Positions 44,986-53,534 of a DNA stretch of 64,000 nt are shown one piece after another. Location: positions 152,264 through 216,263 of the forward strand of contig NZ_AUAV01000011.1 in NCBI RefSeq assembly GCF_000428905.1. The letters run 5' to 3'. The first letter of the stretch is position 1; each line of letters begins with the position of its first letter. Made by a program: the position numbers and the translations under genes. The DNA comes from Brumicola pallidula DSM 14239 = ACAM 615. GTDB taxonomy: Bacteria > Pseudomonadota > Gammaproteobacteria > Enterobacterales > Alteromonadaceae. The notes beneath the pieces are model-generated. The model saw nothing but the letters and a program-made list of their open reading frames with translations. It was not told where the DNA came from and ran no database searches.

Positions 44986-46238
44986 TCAAAAAGTATCGCG
45001 TTTTGTTAGCAGATGCAATTGCTGAGTTATCAGCACAAAAGCTGCGTACTTTTCTAACTCTTTTAGGTATGATTTTTGGTGTTGGTGCTGTTATCGCCAT
45101 GCTCAATATTGGCGAAGGTGCAGAGCGTCAAGCCTTAAAGTTAATTGATTCTATGGGTGTTAATAACATCATTATTGAGGGTAAAGAATACCCCAGTGAA
45201 GAGCTCATCGAGATCAGAGAAGAAAGTTTAGGTCTCTCAATGGGAGACGTGGATGCTGCTCTTGCTACTTTGCCTTTCGTTGAAGGATTTAGTGCCAGTA
45301 AAAAAATTAAGATACACGATATTTATAGCGATTTCAGGAAATCTCAAGCTGAAGTTCTTGGTGTTACCCTTACCTACTTTGAACACGCAAACTTGAAGCT
45401 TTCTGCGGGCAGGTTATTAAACGAGAATGACAATAATAAAATTGCACAAGTTGCAGTATTGGGCTTTGATACGGCAATGGAGCTGTTTCCTGCGATGGCT
45501 GATGATACTAGTAAAATGCTAAATCAATACGTCAAAGTAAATCATGTTTGGTTGCAAATTATCGGCGTATTGAGTCCGCCTCCAGGTGATAAAAACGAGT
45601 TTCAGGGTGTTAAAATTGGCGGCGACCGATACAGAATATTCTTACCCTTATCCACTAGTGTTCAGAAGTTTTCAAACGATTTACTGACCAGCGAATTAGA
45701 TACTATTAAACTTAATATATCAAAAGCTAGCGATCCGCTGGTTGCTTCCAAAGCAGTCAAACAGCTCATGGTTTTGCGCCATGGCGGTATTGAGGATTAT
45801 TCCCTTATCATCCCTGCGGCGCTGCTTGAACAACAGAAGCAAACTCAACAGATTTTCAACATTGTAATGGCCTGCGTAGCGGGAATTTCGTTACTTGTTG
45901 GAGGCATTGGTATTATGAATATTATGTTAGCTAATGTCATGGAGAGAACTAAAGAAATAGGTTTACTGCGAGCAGTGGGTGCTACCCAAGAGGACATCAA
46001 ACAGCAATTTTTGGCTGAGAGTTTCGCTATTTCTGTACTTGGCGGTATTTTGGGTATTATATTTGGATTGGCTTTATCTGAAATTATCGGTTTTTATTCG
46101 GGCTGGGCGGTGAGTTGGTCAATTCCTGCCATCTTTTTATCTCTCAGTATTTGTATGATTGTGGGGGTGGGTTTTGGTGTTTTCCCTGCGATTAAGGCAT
46201 CTAAACTAAATCCAATTGATGCTCTGCATAGTGATTAA
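44982..46238 (+). CDS. MacB-type ABC permease
   Basis: A 418-aa inner-membrane permease. TM1 is near residues 18-42 (LRTFLTLLGMIFGVGAVIAM). A large periplasmic MacB_PCD domain follows, then three C-terminal TM helices starting at IVMACVAGISLLVGGIGIMNIM. The cytoplasmic coupling segment VMERTKEIGLLRAVGATQEDI is diagnostic for MacB/LolC/FtsX-type exporters. The chain ends in the family motif FPAIKASKLNPIDAL. Separate from its ATPase, unlike E. coli MacB, which is fused. Last gene of the operon. Confidence 0.94.
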   Translation: MIKKYRVLLADAIAELSAQKLRTFLTLLGMIFGVGAVIAMLNIGEGAERQALKLIDSMGVNNIIIEGKEYPSEELIEIREESLGLSMGDVDAALATLPFVEGFSASKKIKIHDIYSDFRKSQAEVLGVTLTYFEHANLKLSAGRLLNENDNNKIAQVAVLGFDTAMELFPAMADDTSKMLNQYVKVNHVWLQIIGVLSPPPGDKNEFQGVKIGGDRYRIFLPLSTSVQKFSNDLLTSELDTIKLNISKASDPLVASKAVKQLMVLRHGGIEDYSLIIPAALLEQQKQTQQIFNIVMACVAGISLLVGGIGIMNIMLANVMERTKEIGLLRAVGATQEDIKQQFLAESFAISVLGGILGIIFGLALSEIIGFYSGWAVSWSIPAIFLSLSICMIVGVGFGVFPAIKASKLNPIDALHSD

Positions 46239-46617
46239 TTGTTGTAAGTAGTCAACATGGCAAACATGATACTTTCGTGGCTCAAAAAATTCGGCTTTTA
46301 GCGTTATTGGCAGAGAAAATAATTAAGTTATTACTAACTATTTATCACGTCACCATTATTAGATTTAAGTAATTGTTATCGTTACATTAAATTTTTCGAA
46401 AAACGATATATTGCTTAATTTATGTATAGAGCGTGTTTATTTTTTAAACAGAATGTAAACCAACGTCTACTTTTTCTGAAAACAGCTTGTATTGATCTCA
46501 TACATTGGTATTTAAAATAGTCCTGTAATATGACGGCAAGTTTGTTATTTTTAGTTTAGCGCTCTTGTACACATTAAAACGTGTTGCAAGCATTTTTTGG
46601 CTAAACCTTAGGAAATC
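46239..46617. other. Spacer after the ABC exporter operon
   Basis: About 379 bp of AT-rich DNA before the orphan response-regulator gene. No ORF, strong terminator or convincing promoter is visible. Confidence 0.4.
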
Positions 46618-47121
46618 ATGATGACAACAGTTAAAACGAGTACGCTAGACTCATTTGACGTTGCCGATGTTAGTGTCGAAATTACGCCAGTAGAAAAAGC
46701 TGGAGATGCAACTAAACTCGGAATAAAAGATAAAGTTGCTATGCAATTAGATTTATCAAAGTTCAAGATCCTAGTGGCCGAAGATAACTCAATCAACATG
46801 CAAATTATAGTGCGTATGCTTAAATCAACAGGTTGCGCCATTAAGGTCGCTGAAAACGGTTTTGAGGCTATAATACAGTATTATGAATTCCAGCCAGATA
46901 TCGTGTTAATGGATATCCAGATGCCTGATGTGGATGGTCTTGCTGCACTCAAGGCAATTCGAAATCAGGGCGGCGTAGCGCCTATAATAGCGGTAACAGC
47001 TAATGTCACGAAAGACGAGGTTACCGCTTATTCGGCAGCCGGTTTTAACGATGTCATTGCAAAACCTATCAATAGAGAATTATTGATTAAGAAAATTTCA
47101 ATGGCCTTAACTGCCCAGTAG
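46618..47121 (+). CDS. Single-domain response regulator with N-terminal extension
   Basis: A 167-aa protein: a polar, Asp/Glu/Val-rich extension of about 45 residues, then a receiver domain (ILVAEDNSINMQII; phosphoacceptor Asp in PDIVLMDIQMPDVDG; AVTANVTKDEV; VIAKPINRELL). There is no output domain. The receiver resembles those at the ends of hybrid kinases (AEDNxxNQ type), so it may be a phosphorelay partner of a distant kinase or a CheY-like effector. AGGA lies just before the ATG. Monocistronic; no kinase gene is adjacent. Confidence 0.88.
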   Translation: MMTTVKTSTLDSFDVADVSVEITPVEKAGDATKLGIKDKVAMQLDLSKFKILVAEDNSINMQIIVRMLKSTGCAIKVAENGFEAIIQYYEFQPDIVLMDIQMPDVDGLAALKAIRNQGGVAPIIAVTANVTKDEVTAYSAAGFNDVIAKPINRELLIKKISMALTAQ

Positions 47122-47146
47122 ACTGTCATCATACGAGACATTCTCT

Positions 47147-47172
47147 AGCCATTGCTGGATTCAAGCAATGCT
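47147..47172 (+). terminator. Possible terminator after the response-regulator gene
   Basis: AGCCATTGCT pairs with AGCAATGCT (one bulged base) around a 7-nt loop. The downstream tract (ATTTATCT) is only weakly T-rich. It lies between convergent genes. Confidence 0.35.
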
Positions 47173-47272
47173 ATTTATCTGTGGTAATTGAATACTGATT
47201 TTTACTACTTTCCCTCAACATTGTTGGTTTTAACCGACCAACTACCAATACAGGATACCTACCGCTGGCAAG

Positions 47273-47839
47273 CTATGGACGCGTTTTATTAAAAATTTGA
47301 GTGGCCTCTTCTAATTCTTGTGGCGTATTAACATTACTGAATACGTCTTGCGATACAACAGCAAGTTCTTCTACCCGGTCAGCCTCAATTAGATACTTAA
47401 TAGACATTCCGTCTGCGTCTTTCAATAATTCAAATCTTGTTAAGATGCTTTTACTTATATACAAACTTAATGGCATTGGGTGCTGTTTATAAATAAAGGT
47501 ACATCGTTGTATTACCGACTGCTGCACTAACGTTAGTAGTGCGCCCGAACTCAGTAGAGGCATATCATTGGGTATTACTAATACAATATCACCTACATTG
47601 AGTGACAAGTGTTGGATAGCCGAATAGATACCCCCAACGGGGCCTTTTTCAGAAAATATATCTGGAATATCAAACTCAGCACCGCTTACCACTACGCGAT
47701 CTAAATTGAGGGAATTCATTATAGCAATGCTGTGCTCTAACATTGTTTCTGTCCCGATTGTCATTGCAGACTTATCTTTGCCCATTCTGGAAGACTTGCC
47801 ACCGCTTAACACTAATCCAATTTGCACAACTATTTCCAC
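47273..47839 (-). CDS. mobA: MobA-like molybdopterin guanylyltransferase
   Basis: A 188-aa nucleotidyltransferase. The N-terminal IGLVLSGGKSSRMGKDKSAM is the GTP-binding signature (L-x-G-G-x-S-x-R-M-G-x-D-K) of MobA/MocA-type enzymes. VLVIPNDMPLLSSGAL supplies the metal-binding D-x-P segment, with Asn before it where most have Cys/Asp. Both possible starts are GTG (47839 or 47827). It would attach GMP to molybdopterin, though related transferases act on other cofactors. It is the last minus-strand gene after the kinase cluster, 50 bp downstream, and is probably unrelated to it. Confidence 0.8.
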   Translation of the reverse strand: MEIVVQIGLVLSGGKSSRMGKDKSAMTIGTETMLEHSIAIMNSLNLDRVVVSGAEFDIPDIFSEKGPVGGIYSAIQHLSLNVGDIVLVIPNDMPLLSSGALLTLVQQSVIQRCTFIYKQHPMPLSLYISKSILTRFELLKDADGMSIKYLIEADRVEELAVVSQDVFSNVNTPQELEEATQIFNKTRP

Positions 47840-47889
47840 AGCCCTTTTATATTACTATAGTCTATCGCAAGCTCACAATGACGACCATT

Positions 47890-48825
47890 TTAATAACATT
47901 TTTTTGACGACATAATCCAGTTTTCTGACATCGCACGGTGGTTTAATACAATTTCAGTTAAGCCTATTTGCGATCTTTCTAAAAAATATCGGGCACTAAA
48001 TGATTGCAGTTTGTTTTCGCCCAATACCGCGGCTATTTTGGTTGCTAAATTAATATCAAAACTCATATCAAATAGGCGAACAGGCCGATCTCCTTGTGCA
48101 TATAAAGTGAATAAGTTGCGTTCATAACGATTCAAAAAATCGTGGGCAACTCGCAAAAGCTCACTTGGTTGGAACGCGCTTGCTTGAACACGCTCGTTTG
48201 AGAGCAAAGTGAGTTGGTAAGGTGGCACTTTCGTTATGACCCCAAACTGCATGTTTTCGCACTTATACATGTGGTTCACAAAAGCCTCTTTTGCAGAGTT
48301 CCTTTCGGGTAGCAAAAATTGAATATGCCGATTATTTAAACCGGTTAATTGCTTAATTACATTTTTAACTTGAGCGCCCGTCGGCTTATTAACTAAGTTA
48401 GTCGGCATAACTTGGTTTGCAGCTGTGTGTACTTTATAACCCTTTGTTTCTAAGGTCTTTATTGCAGACGCCTGAGCTAACCTTGTCAATATCTGTGGAG
48501 CCAGTTCTGACTCAGTCATACTGATCGGTAACGTGGTATTTAATGTGGGAACGCTAGGCAAAGTAACTGTTGCAAAGAGAGGCAATGTTTTAGTTGATAA
48601 AGCGGAAACTAATGTGTGTTTATCGCTCCCGTTTATAGCACGATCATTGCTCTGTTTTTGTATGACTTTTTCTACCTTATGTGTTTTATTTTTTTGCCCG
48701 TCGGCCACATAAAAAACGTCAAACAACCACACTACTAGTATGCTCAGTAGTACTAAATGAAACCAATACTTGCTGAGCATATGGTAAAGGGCACTATCCT
48801 TTGCATTGGTTTTTTGAAACAGCAT
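47890..48825 (-). CDS. Single-pass membrane protein of the kinase cluster (unknown)
   Basis: 311 aa from the ATG at 48825; a TTG five codons earlier is also open. One TM helix near residues 19-40 (WFHLVLLSILVVWLFDVFYV) is followed by a Thr/Ser-rich linker and a globular C-terminal part of about 200 residues, probably periplasmic. A Cys in the middle (YKCENM) and one at the end (KKCY) could pair. The segment QILTRLAQASAIKTLETKGYKVH is helical. I do not recognise a family. Last gene of the 13-gene run, 28 bp after the preceding gene. Confidence 0.75.
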   Translation of the reverse strand: MLFQKTNAKDSALYHMLSKYWFHLVLLSILVVWLFDVFYVADGQKNKTHKVEKVIQKQSNDRAINGSDKHTLVSALSTKTLPLFATVTLPSVPTLNTTLPISMTESELAPQILTRLAQASAIKTLETKGYKVHTAANQVMPTNLVNKPTGAQVKNVIKQLTGLNNRHIQFLLPERNSAKEAFVNHMYKCENMQFGVITKVPPYQLTLLSNERVQASAFQPSELLRVAHDFLNRYERNLFTLYAQGDRPVRLFDMSFDINLATKIAAVLGENKLQSFSARYFLERSQIGLTEIVLNHRAMSENWIMSSKKCY

Positions 48826-48853
48826 ATTAGTTTCGTCCAATCAATAACGTAAA

Positions 48854-49510
48854 TTAACGACTGATAGCTTGTAAGGCCGTTAATTCCATGCGTTGGACAA
48901 CCTCTTGCAGTCTGGCTTGATGCTGCAGTTGGCGAAGCCTTGCGTCGGCCTTACGTGATTGAGAAGAGGCACGTGTTTGCGCAGCGGGCGTACTCTGCTG
49001 TTTATCATATACTACGGGGTCTGTACTCGTTGCTTGAAATTTTGGCGGCGCTGCAAACACATTTACTGATGTATCATTGTCTTGTAATGTCTGTATTTGT
49101 GCATTGCCTAGCATCTTTTTTTGCTCCGGTAATGTGGTTTTAAGCGCGGTTAATTGCTGTATTGCTGACGCCATTTCAACAATATCATTCTGCATATGCT
49201 TGAGCTGAATTTCTAGCTCTAAAATTTGCGCCGCGTGTTCGCTGTTGTTTAAAAATTGCGTGAATGAATCGGTCAATGCGCCTTGTTTGGCTGCAGCTTG
49301 TTTAGGTGCATCTTGTTTAAGTGCATCTTGTTTAAGTGCATCTTGTTTAGGTGCATTCAAGGATACAACGTCTGCCTCTTTTGTCGGTTTACTGAGCAGA
49401 GACTGTTGGGTTTCACTTAACCAAAGTTGACCCTGGCTTGTTTTCAGAACCAGATAGATAAATGCACTGATGCTAACTGTAATAAACGTAATTTTGCGCA
49501 TAATCGTCAT
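48854..49510 (-). CDS. Single-pass membrane protein with Lys-Gln-Asp-Ala repeat and coiled coil
   Basis: 218 aa from the ATG at 49510 (MTIMRKITFITVSIS), which has AAGGAG 7 nt upstream and lies 4 bases after the stop of the channel gene. A TM or signal-anchor helix spans residues about 5-22. Then comes a K-Q-D-A-L/P repeat (3-4 copies), a heptad-rich helix (residues about 90-130), a Thr/Ser-rich stretch and a second helix rich in Arg/Gln at the end. No family recognised. Co-translation with the MotA/ExbB-like gene suggests it is a structural partner of that channel. Confidence 0.75.
   Translation of the reverse strand: MTIMRKITFITVSISAFIYLVLKTSQGQLWLSETQQSLLSKPTKEADVVSLNAPKQDALKQDALKQDAPKQAAAKQGALTDSFTQFLNNSEHAAQILELEIQLKHMQNDIVEMASAIQQLTALKTTLPEQKKMLGNAQIQTLQDNDTSVNVFAAPPKFQATSTDPVVYDKQQSTPAAQTRASSQSRKADARLRQLQHQARLQEVVQRMELTALQAISR
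49291..49350. repeat. 15-bp in-frame repeat in the coiled-coil membrane protein gene
   Basis: Two exact copies of GTGCATCTTGTTTAA (49306-49335), a third differing in the last base (49336-49350) and a degenerate copy before them. On the coding strand the unit encodes Leu/Pro-Lys-Gln-Asp-Ala. Confidence 0.85.
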
Positions 49511-49514
49511 ACCC

Positions 49515-50081
49515 TTACTCCTTTTTATGTTGCATAAATGGCAGCTCAAAAGAGCGCTCATATGGTAACTCCCTTTTTGGCTTGACCATACTGATACTCA
49601 ATAGCGCTCTGCTTAGCGTTGCCGCTGGCAAGCCCACAACAGTGGTCATAAACGCCATCGAAAATTGTTGTGTTAATATACCAATCACTTCATTTACTGT
49701 TTCGGGAGTTAAACTTTGTTTTGACAGCGTGCCTATACCGACGCTTATGCCCAGCAAGGTGAATGTTAATGCTAAGGTTGACATACCATTTGCTGACTGC
49801 TGACCTATTTCGAACCAAAACGCTTTTTGCGCCTCATTCACGGTTGTCCTATTAACTAACACAATCGCATAGCCTGCAAAAAGCAACAGGGGGGCGAACA
49901 ACAAGACGAAACTGTAGCTAAATACTTTTTCAACATAACTCAGCAAATCAATTAGCGTCATATTTGTCATGTAGCTTGCGACCGCTAGTAATATAACTAT
50001 CGCACCTAATAGTCGACATACCGTTGGGAACCATTTTTTAATTGTTAACATGCTAATGACCCTGTAGTGAATTAGAGCCAT
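49515..50081 (-). CDS. MotA/TolQ/ExbB-like proton-channel protein
   Basis: A 188-aa membrane protein with four predicted helices (about residues 20-40, 56-76, 100-120, 140-160). The last two carry the family signature: LALTFTLLGISVGIGTLS and, after a short loop, FSMAFMTTVVGLPAATLSRALL (compare G-T-V-x-G-I and A-F-x-T-T-x-x-G-L in TolQ/ExbB/MotA). Such proteins form the stator ring that uses the proton or sodium gradient to drive motion of a partner. The chosen ATG (50081) lies 3 bases after the upstream stop; another at 50051 is possible. The partner is probably the product at 61104-61550. Confidence 0.75.
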   Translation of the reverse strand: MALIHYRVISMLTIKKWFPTVCRLLGAIVILLAVASYMTNMTLIDLLSYVEKVFSYSFVLLFAPLLLFAGYAIVLVNRTTVNEAQKAFWFEIGQQSANGMSTLALTFTLLGISVGIGTLSKQSLTPETVNEVIGILTQQFSMAFMTTVVGLPAATLSRALLSISMVKPKRELPYERSFELPFMQHKKE

Positions 50082-50084
50082 TCA

Positions 50085-50492
50085 TTATCTATATCCTGCT
50101 CTAGCATTGAGCACACTTTCATTTGTCACGTTTACATTGTTCAACCATTGATCCATCGCACTCATTTTGTGCTCGGCACCGGCGTGAACCAAAAAGGTTT
50201 TGTCATACTCTTTAAACGCATTGTCGACCATGGTTGACTTAGTGCTTAATAATCGTTCATCGCGCAATACCATTCTCTCCATATCGGCAAGTTGTCGCTG
50301 CCGTTGCTGCAAGCGTTGGTGTTTTTGTTGACTATCGAGCTTGCTGCTCAAAAAGTCGGATATAAGTGTCGCTCTTTCTCGTTCAAGATTTTTAAGTGTA
50401 AATAACTCATTAGCGTTGACAAGTTGAGATGAACATAGGCACAGCAGGACAAAAAAAGTGGTTTTTTGGGTAATATTTGATCCGTATTTCAT
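50085..50492 (-). CDS. Small exported coiled-coil protein (unknown)
   Basis: A 135-aa protein with a signal peptide (TTFFVLLCLCSSQLVNANE). The mature part is almost entirely alpha-helical and highly charged (LERERATLISDFLSSKLDSQQ and HQRLQQRQRQLADMERMV), so a coiled coil is likely. No family recognised. It is immediately upstream of, and translationally coupled to, the MotA/ExbB-like gene. A periplasmic rod or clamp acting with the channel complex is a reasonable guess. Confidence 0.72.
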   Translation of the reverse strand: MKYGSNITQKTTFFVLLCLCSSQLVNANELFTLKNLERERATLISDFLSSKLDSQQKHQRLQQRQRQLADMERMVLRDERLLSTKSTMVDNAFKEYDKTFLVHAGAEHKMSAMDQWLNNVNVTNESVLNARAGYR

Positions 50493-50515
50493 GATGGTAA
50501 TCTCTATAATATTAA

Positions 50516-51433
50516 TTAAAAGAATAGGTCGGCGGCTTGATTTGGTTTGGTGAAATTATTAATAACGACACCGTCTTCAGTTTCTTCATAGGCCAAACGA
50601 AATTCAATGGATTGTGCATCTAATGCAACGAGTTTCGCCATATAGCTGATCATCAGTGCTTCTTGATCCAATAATGATTGGTCACTTGCAGCCTGCATTA
50701 GTAATTGTCTAACGTACTCTTGTGCACTCACTTCAACTCCATCAATGGTTGGTGCTAATGAAGATTGATGCTGACTTATGGCTTTTTTTAATTGTTCTAT
50801 TTTTCCCAAATTCATAGCGAATTCATCAGCGTAAGGACTTTTTTTATCAAGGCGATCATTCAATAATGTAGCATCAACTTGAGCTATAACTCGGTCCATA
50901 CGTTGTTTTGCTTCTTCTTGTTTGGCCCGCAGTTTTTGCATATCTAAATTTGCTGACGAGTTTTGTTGATGAAACAACTTTCTCAAAACATCTTCATACA
51001 AATACTGTTTTTTATTCAGTGCGTCTTGGCGCAGAGACTGACTTAGTTGCATATCATCTAAATAGCTCGACTTTATTTGCACCAAACTAACTCGCTCTTC
51101 TGTCATTTCATTCGCGCTAGCGTCTGTTAATAAACTTTGCAACGCTTTAATTTTGTCACCTTTGTCTACAATATTACTTTCCAAAGAGAGTAATTGATTA
51201 GCCAGTGGCGACATTTCAAAGTCTTGTTGAATGCGCTTTTCAATTAGATTTGCCGGCAGTTTTAGTAAGGTTTCAGAAGCAACTGGTTGCCAATGGTTGT
51301 TTGAATTCGCGTGGACTTTTACCGTTGTAAGCATCACAGTAATAAATACACATAGCATCATTAAATACAACGTCGCCATTCTGTTTTTTGCCTTTGCATT
51401 ATCTACTGCATTACCCTTTTGTACTTTATTCAT
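50516..51433 (-). CDS. Exported coiled-coil protein (unknown)
   Basis: A 305-aa protein. The hydrophobic segment LYLMMLCVFITVMLTTVKVHA (residues about 22-42, shown here as 21 minus the last residue in function) acts as a late signal peptide or anchor, cleavage possible after VHA. The mature chain is helical with several heptad stretches (residues about 85-110, 160-200 and 215-235). The end (FRLAYEETEDGVVINNF) looks like a strand-forming tail. No family recognised. It precedes the other small coiled-coil gene by 23 bp in the same operon. Together they may form a periplasmic scaffold. Confidence 0.72.
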   Translation of the reverse strand: MNKVQKGNAVDNAKAKNRMATLYLMMLCVFITVMLTTVKVHANSNNHWQPVASETLLKLPANLIEKRIQQDFEMSPLANQLLSLESNIVDKGDKIKALQSLLTDASANEMTEERVSLVQIKSSYLDDMQLSQSLRQDALNKKQYLYEDVLRKLFHQQNSSANLDMQKLRAKQEEAKQRMDRVIAQVDATLLNDRLDKKSPYADEFAMNLGKIEQLKKAISQHQSSLAPTIDGVEVSAQEYVRQLLMQAASDQSLLDQEALMISYMAKLVALDAQSIEFRLAYEETEDGVVINNFTKPNQAADLFF

Positions 51434-51477
51434 GTTCTTAACCTTTTGATGAATATTGATTTATTGAACGACAATAC

Positions 51478-52047
51478 TTAGTTTTTTAGCCAATACTCTT
51501 GCCGCTTTAACTCATTACGCAATGCCGTATTTATATTCAGTACCTGAAACTGATGAGCCGACAACTCGTCATGCTGCAGCAAGGCAACAGCGGTATCGAC
51601 AAACGACGTGTAGTCGGCAAATAAAAGATCTTGTTGAGGAAACTGCGATCTAAATTCAGCTAAGCTATGCTCGGCCAATTTACTTTCTCCAGCTTTGATA
51701 AAATTAACAACCGCTAGGGCATTTAATTGCATCGCAATTTGATTATCGGGGTGTTGAGGAAAAAAGGATTTGTTTTCAATACAGCGTGTTGCTGAATTTG
51801 CCAGCGCTATTTGCTGGCCAATATCAGCGGCAGCACCGACACTATTTTCACGCTGCAATACCTGCGCATGGCATCCTGCGTCAAGGCGGTCTATGCTCGG
51901 TGCTATGGATCGATTAGTGCTATTTAGTCTGCTGTCTTGTGACTCGACAGTGGATTTGTGTAACACACTGTTGCAGCCAGTCAGCAGCAAAAGAAGACTG
52001 CTTAATGCCAAGCTAAAATAGTGTGTCGATATGCGTGTTCGTTTCAT
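51478..52047 (-). CDS. Lipoprotein of the kinase cluster (unknown)
   Basis: A 189-aa lipoprotein: signal LALSSLLLLLTGCNS with lipobox L-T-G-C (Cys 25). The mature part has two more cysteines (AGCHAQ and RCIENK) and a helical, TPR-like texture (QIAMQLNALAVVNFIKAGES and KLAEHSLAEFRSQFP). A ribosome site GGGAG precedes the ATG. The residue after the lipid Cys is Asn, giving no inner-membrane retention Asp, so outer-membrane sorting is likely. It could be the outer-membrane anchor point of the putative machine. Confidence 0.75.
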   Translation of the reverse strand: MKRTRISTHYFSLALSSLLLLLTGCNSVLHKSTVESQDSRLNSTNRSIAPSIDRLDAGCHAQVLQRENSVGAAADIGQQIALANSATRCIENKSFFPQHPDNQIAMQLNALAVVNFIKAGESKLAEHSLAEFRSQFPQQDLLFADYTSFVDTAVALLQHDELSAHQFQVLNINTALRNELKRQEYWLKN

Positions 52048-52147
52048 TTTATTCTCCCGTCTTATATTACTTAAGATTATAAAATGATCAGGCGGCTTTT
52101 TAGATTATTTGAAGTTTAGTTTGAATATTAAGCTAAAGTAATATGAA

Positions 52148-53497
52148 TTAATTAGCCGCAGTGACTAACTTTTGACTGATATATTGCGGGTTAACATTAA
52201 TCTTCGAAAAAAATGACGCCAGTATTTCAACTGAGGGTTTCTGGGTTTGTTGAAGACGTGACAAATAGGATTTACATGCTGCTAGGTCTGCTAGATCCAA
52301 ATATTGGCTGGTAACAACCAGCACATACTCGCGGTCAGCATTCTGTTGTTTCGGTAATGGAATAGTCCAGTGAAACTCTTCACCAATCACAATCGAACTG
52401 AGTTCGATGAGAGTTTTACTATCTGCAACTAACCATATTTGTGGTATCTGCTTGGCAGTTATTAACGTTAGACTACAGGCATCACTAAAGGCCACAGCAG
52501 GAATTCTTGATACATATTGTTGCGCAATATTGCTGGCTTGCTTTACCGCATTACCATCGCAATACAGGCCACTTTTCATTGTTGTTATAAATCGGGTGTC
52601 AGTATAACCAGCATTTGTATTCAAGGCCCAATACATCATTGCAATAATGACTATAAAAAACACAGGCACCATTGTTAATAATAGGATAACGGCTTTTTTA
52701 GACAGGGTTAACGAGTTTGAAGCTGCTCTATCAGAACCCGATGAATTGTCGCTTAATTGTTTAGTACGCGTCGCAGGGAACACCAACTTATGTGTCTGAG
52801 CAGACGGGTTGTCATCCTGCACCATAGGAGCGGGCAATAACTGCTCAACATGCTCTTTCAACTGACTTATATCGATAACTGGATAAATAGCGCAATCTGC
52901 CGCTGGGAGTATTTGCGGTATGGTGGTTTTTACATGTACCGATGACGCTGTCTGTTGATAGTCCCTACCCTGACTTGTATCTTTAGTATACAGGTTATTT
53001 GCAGGTATAAAAAACTCGACTAATATCCCTTTCTTCATCCACAGTTTTATTTGTGGCGACGCTGTCATGCATTTATCAGGAACATGGTTTACCGCCTCAA
53101 TCGCGCCCGTCGACGTATTAATCTGACCTGTCGCAATCAGAACCACATCTCCAGCCTTAGGTATTCCTTGTCCTAATTGAACAACACCTGCACCTAACTG
53201 CAGCGAAGTCACGTTTGCCTGAATGAAATGCGCTAAATAAAAAGGCAATTGCCAACTACTTCCCTGATCGATATTTCTTGAAATATTAGCCCGAAAGCTA
53301 TGACCACCAAATTCAGATTGGATAACACCTGTACTTTTTTGCACAAATCGATGGTATGCAGAACTAATCGTCGCTAAGTCAGTTGAGCCGTTGATCGTTA
53401 TCACTGACTGCAGTTCAACGTCTTGCAGTTCAGTAATACTTTGTATAGCGACAAGGCCCTTACTTGTTGCAATAAATACATGGATAGTTAGTGACAT
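52148..53497 (-). CDS. Membrane-anchored Lon-like (S16) domain protein
   Basis: A 449-aa protein. Residues about 1-170 resemble the Lon protease (S16) domain: NIDQGSSWQLPFYLAHFIQA occupies the place of the catalytic-Ser loop and helix (P-x-D-G-P-S-A-G in Lon; here Ser 80/81). ATGQINTSTGAIEAVNHVPDK matches the T-G-E-I-x-x-x-G-x-V-x-P-V-G-G-x-x-x-K block with Lys 142 in the dyad position. FFIPANN matches the I-P-x-x-N end. A TM helix follows near residues 270-292 and then a C-terminal domain of about 155 residues with two cysteines, probably periplasmic. No AAA+ domain is present. Protease activity is inferred. Confidence 0.65.
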   Translation of the reverse strand: MSLTIHVFIATSKGLVAIQSITELQDVELQSVITINGSTDLATISSAYHRFVQKSTGVIQSEFGGHSFRANISRNIDQGSSWQLPFYLAHFIQANVTSLQLGAGVVQLGQGIPKAGDVVLIATGQINTSTGAIEAVNHVPDKCMTASPQIKLWMKKGILVEFFIPANNLYTKDTSQGRDYQQTASSVHVKTTIPQILPAADCAIYPVIDISQLKEHVEQLLPAPMVQDDNPSAQTHKLVFPATRTKQLSDNSSGSDRAASNSLTLSKKAVILLLTMVPVFFIVIIAMMYWALNTNAGYTDTRFITTMKSGLYCDGNAVKQASNIAQQYVSRIPAVAFSDACSLTLITAKQIPQIWLVADSKTLIELSSIVIGEEFHWTIPLPKQQNADREYVLVVTSQYLDLADLAACKSYLSRLQQTQKPSVEILASFFSKINVNPQYISQKLVTAAN

Positions 53498-53534
53498 TAG
53501 TTGTCATGCGTCCGATATTGATTGATAACGTTTA

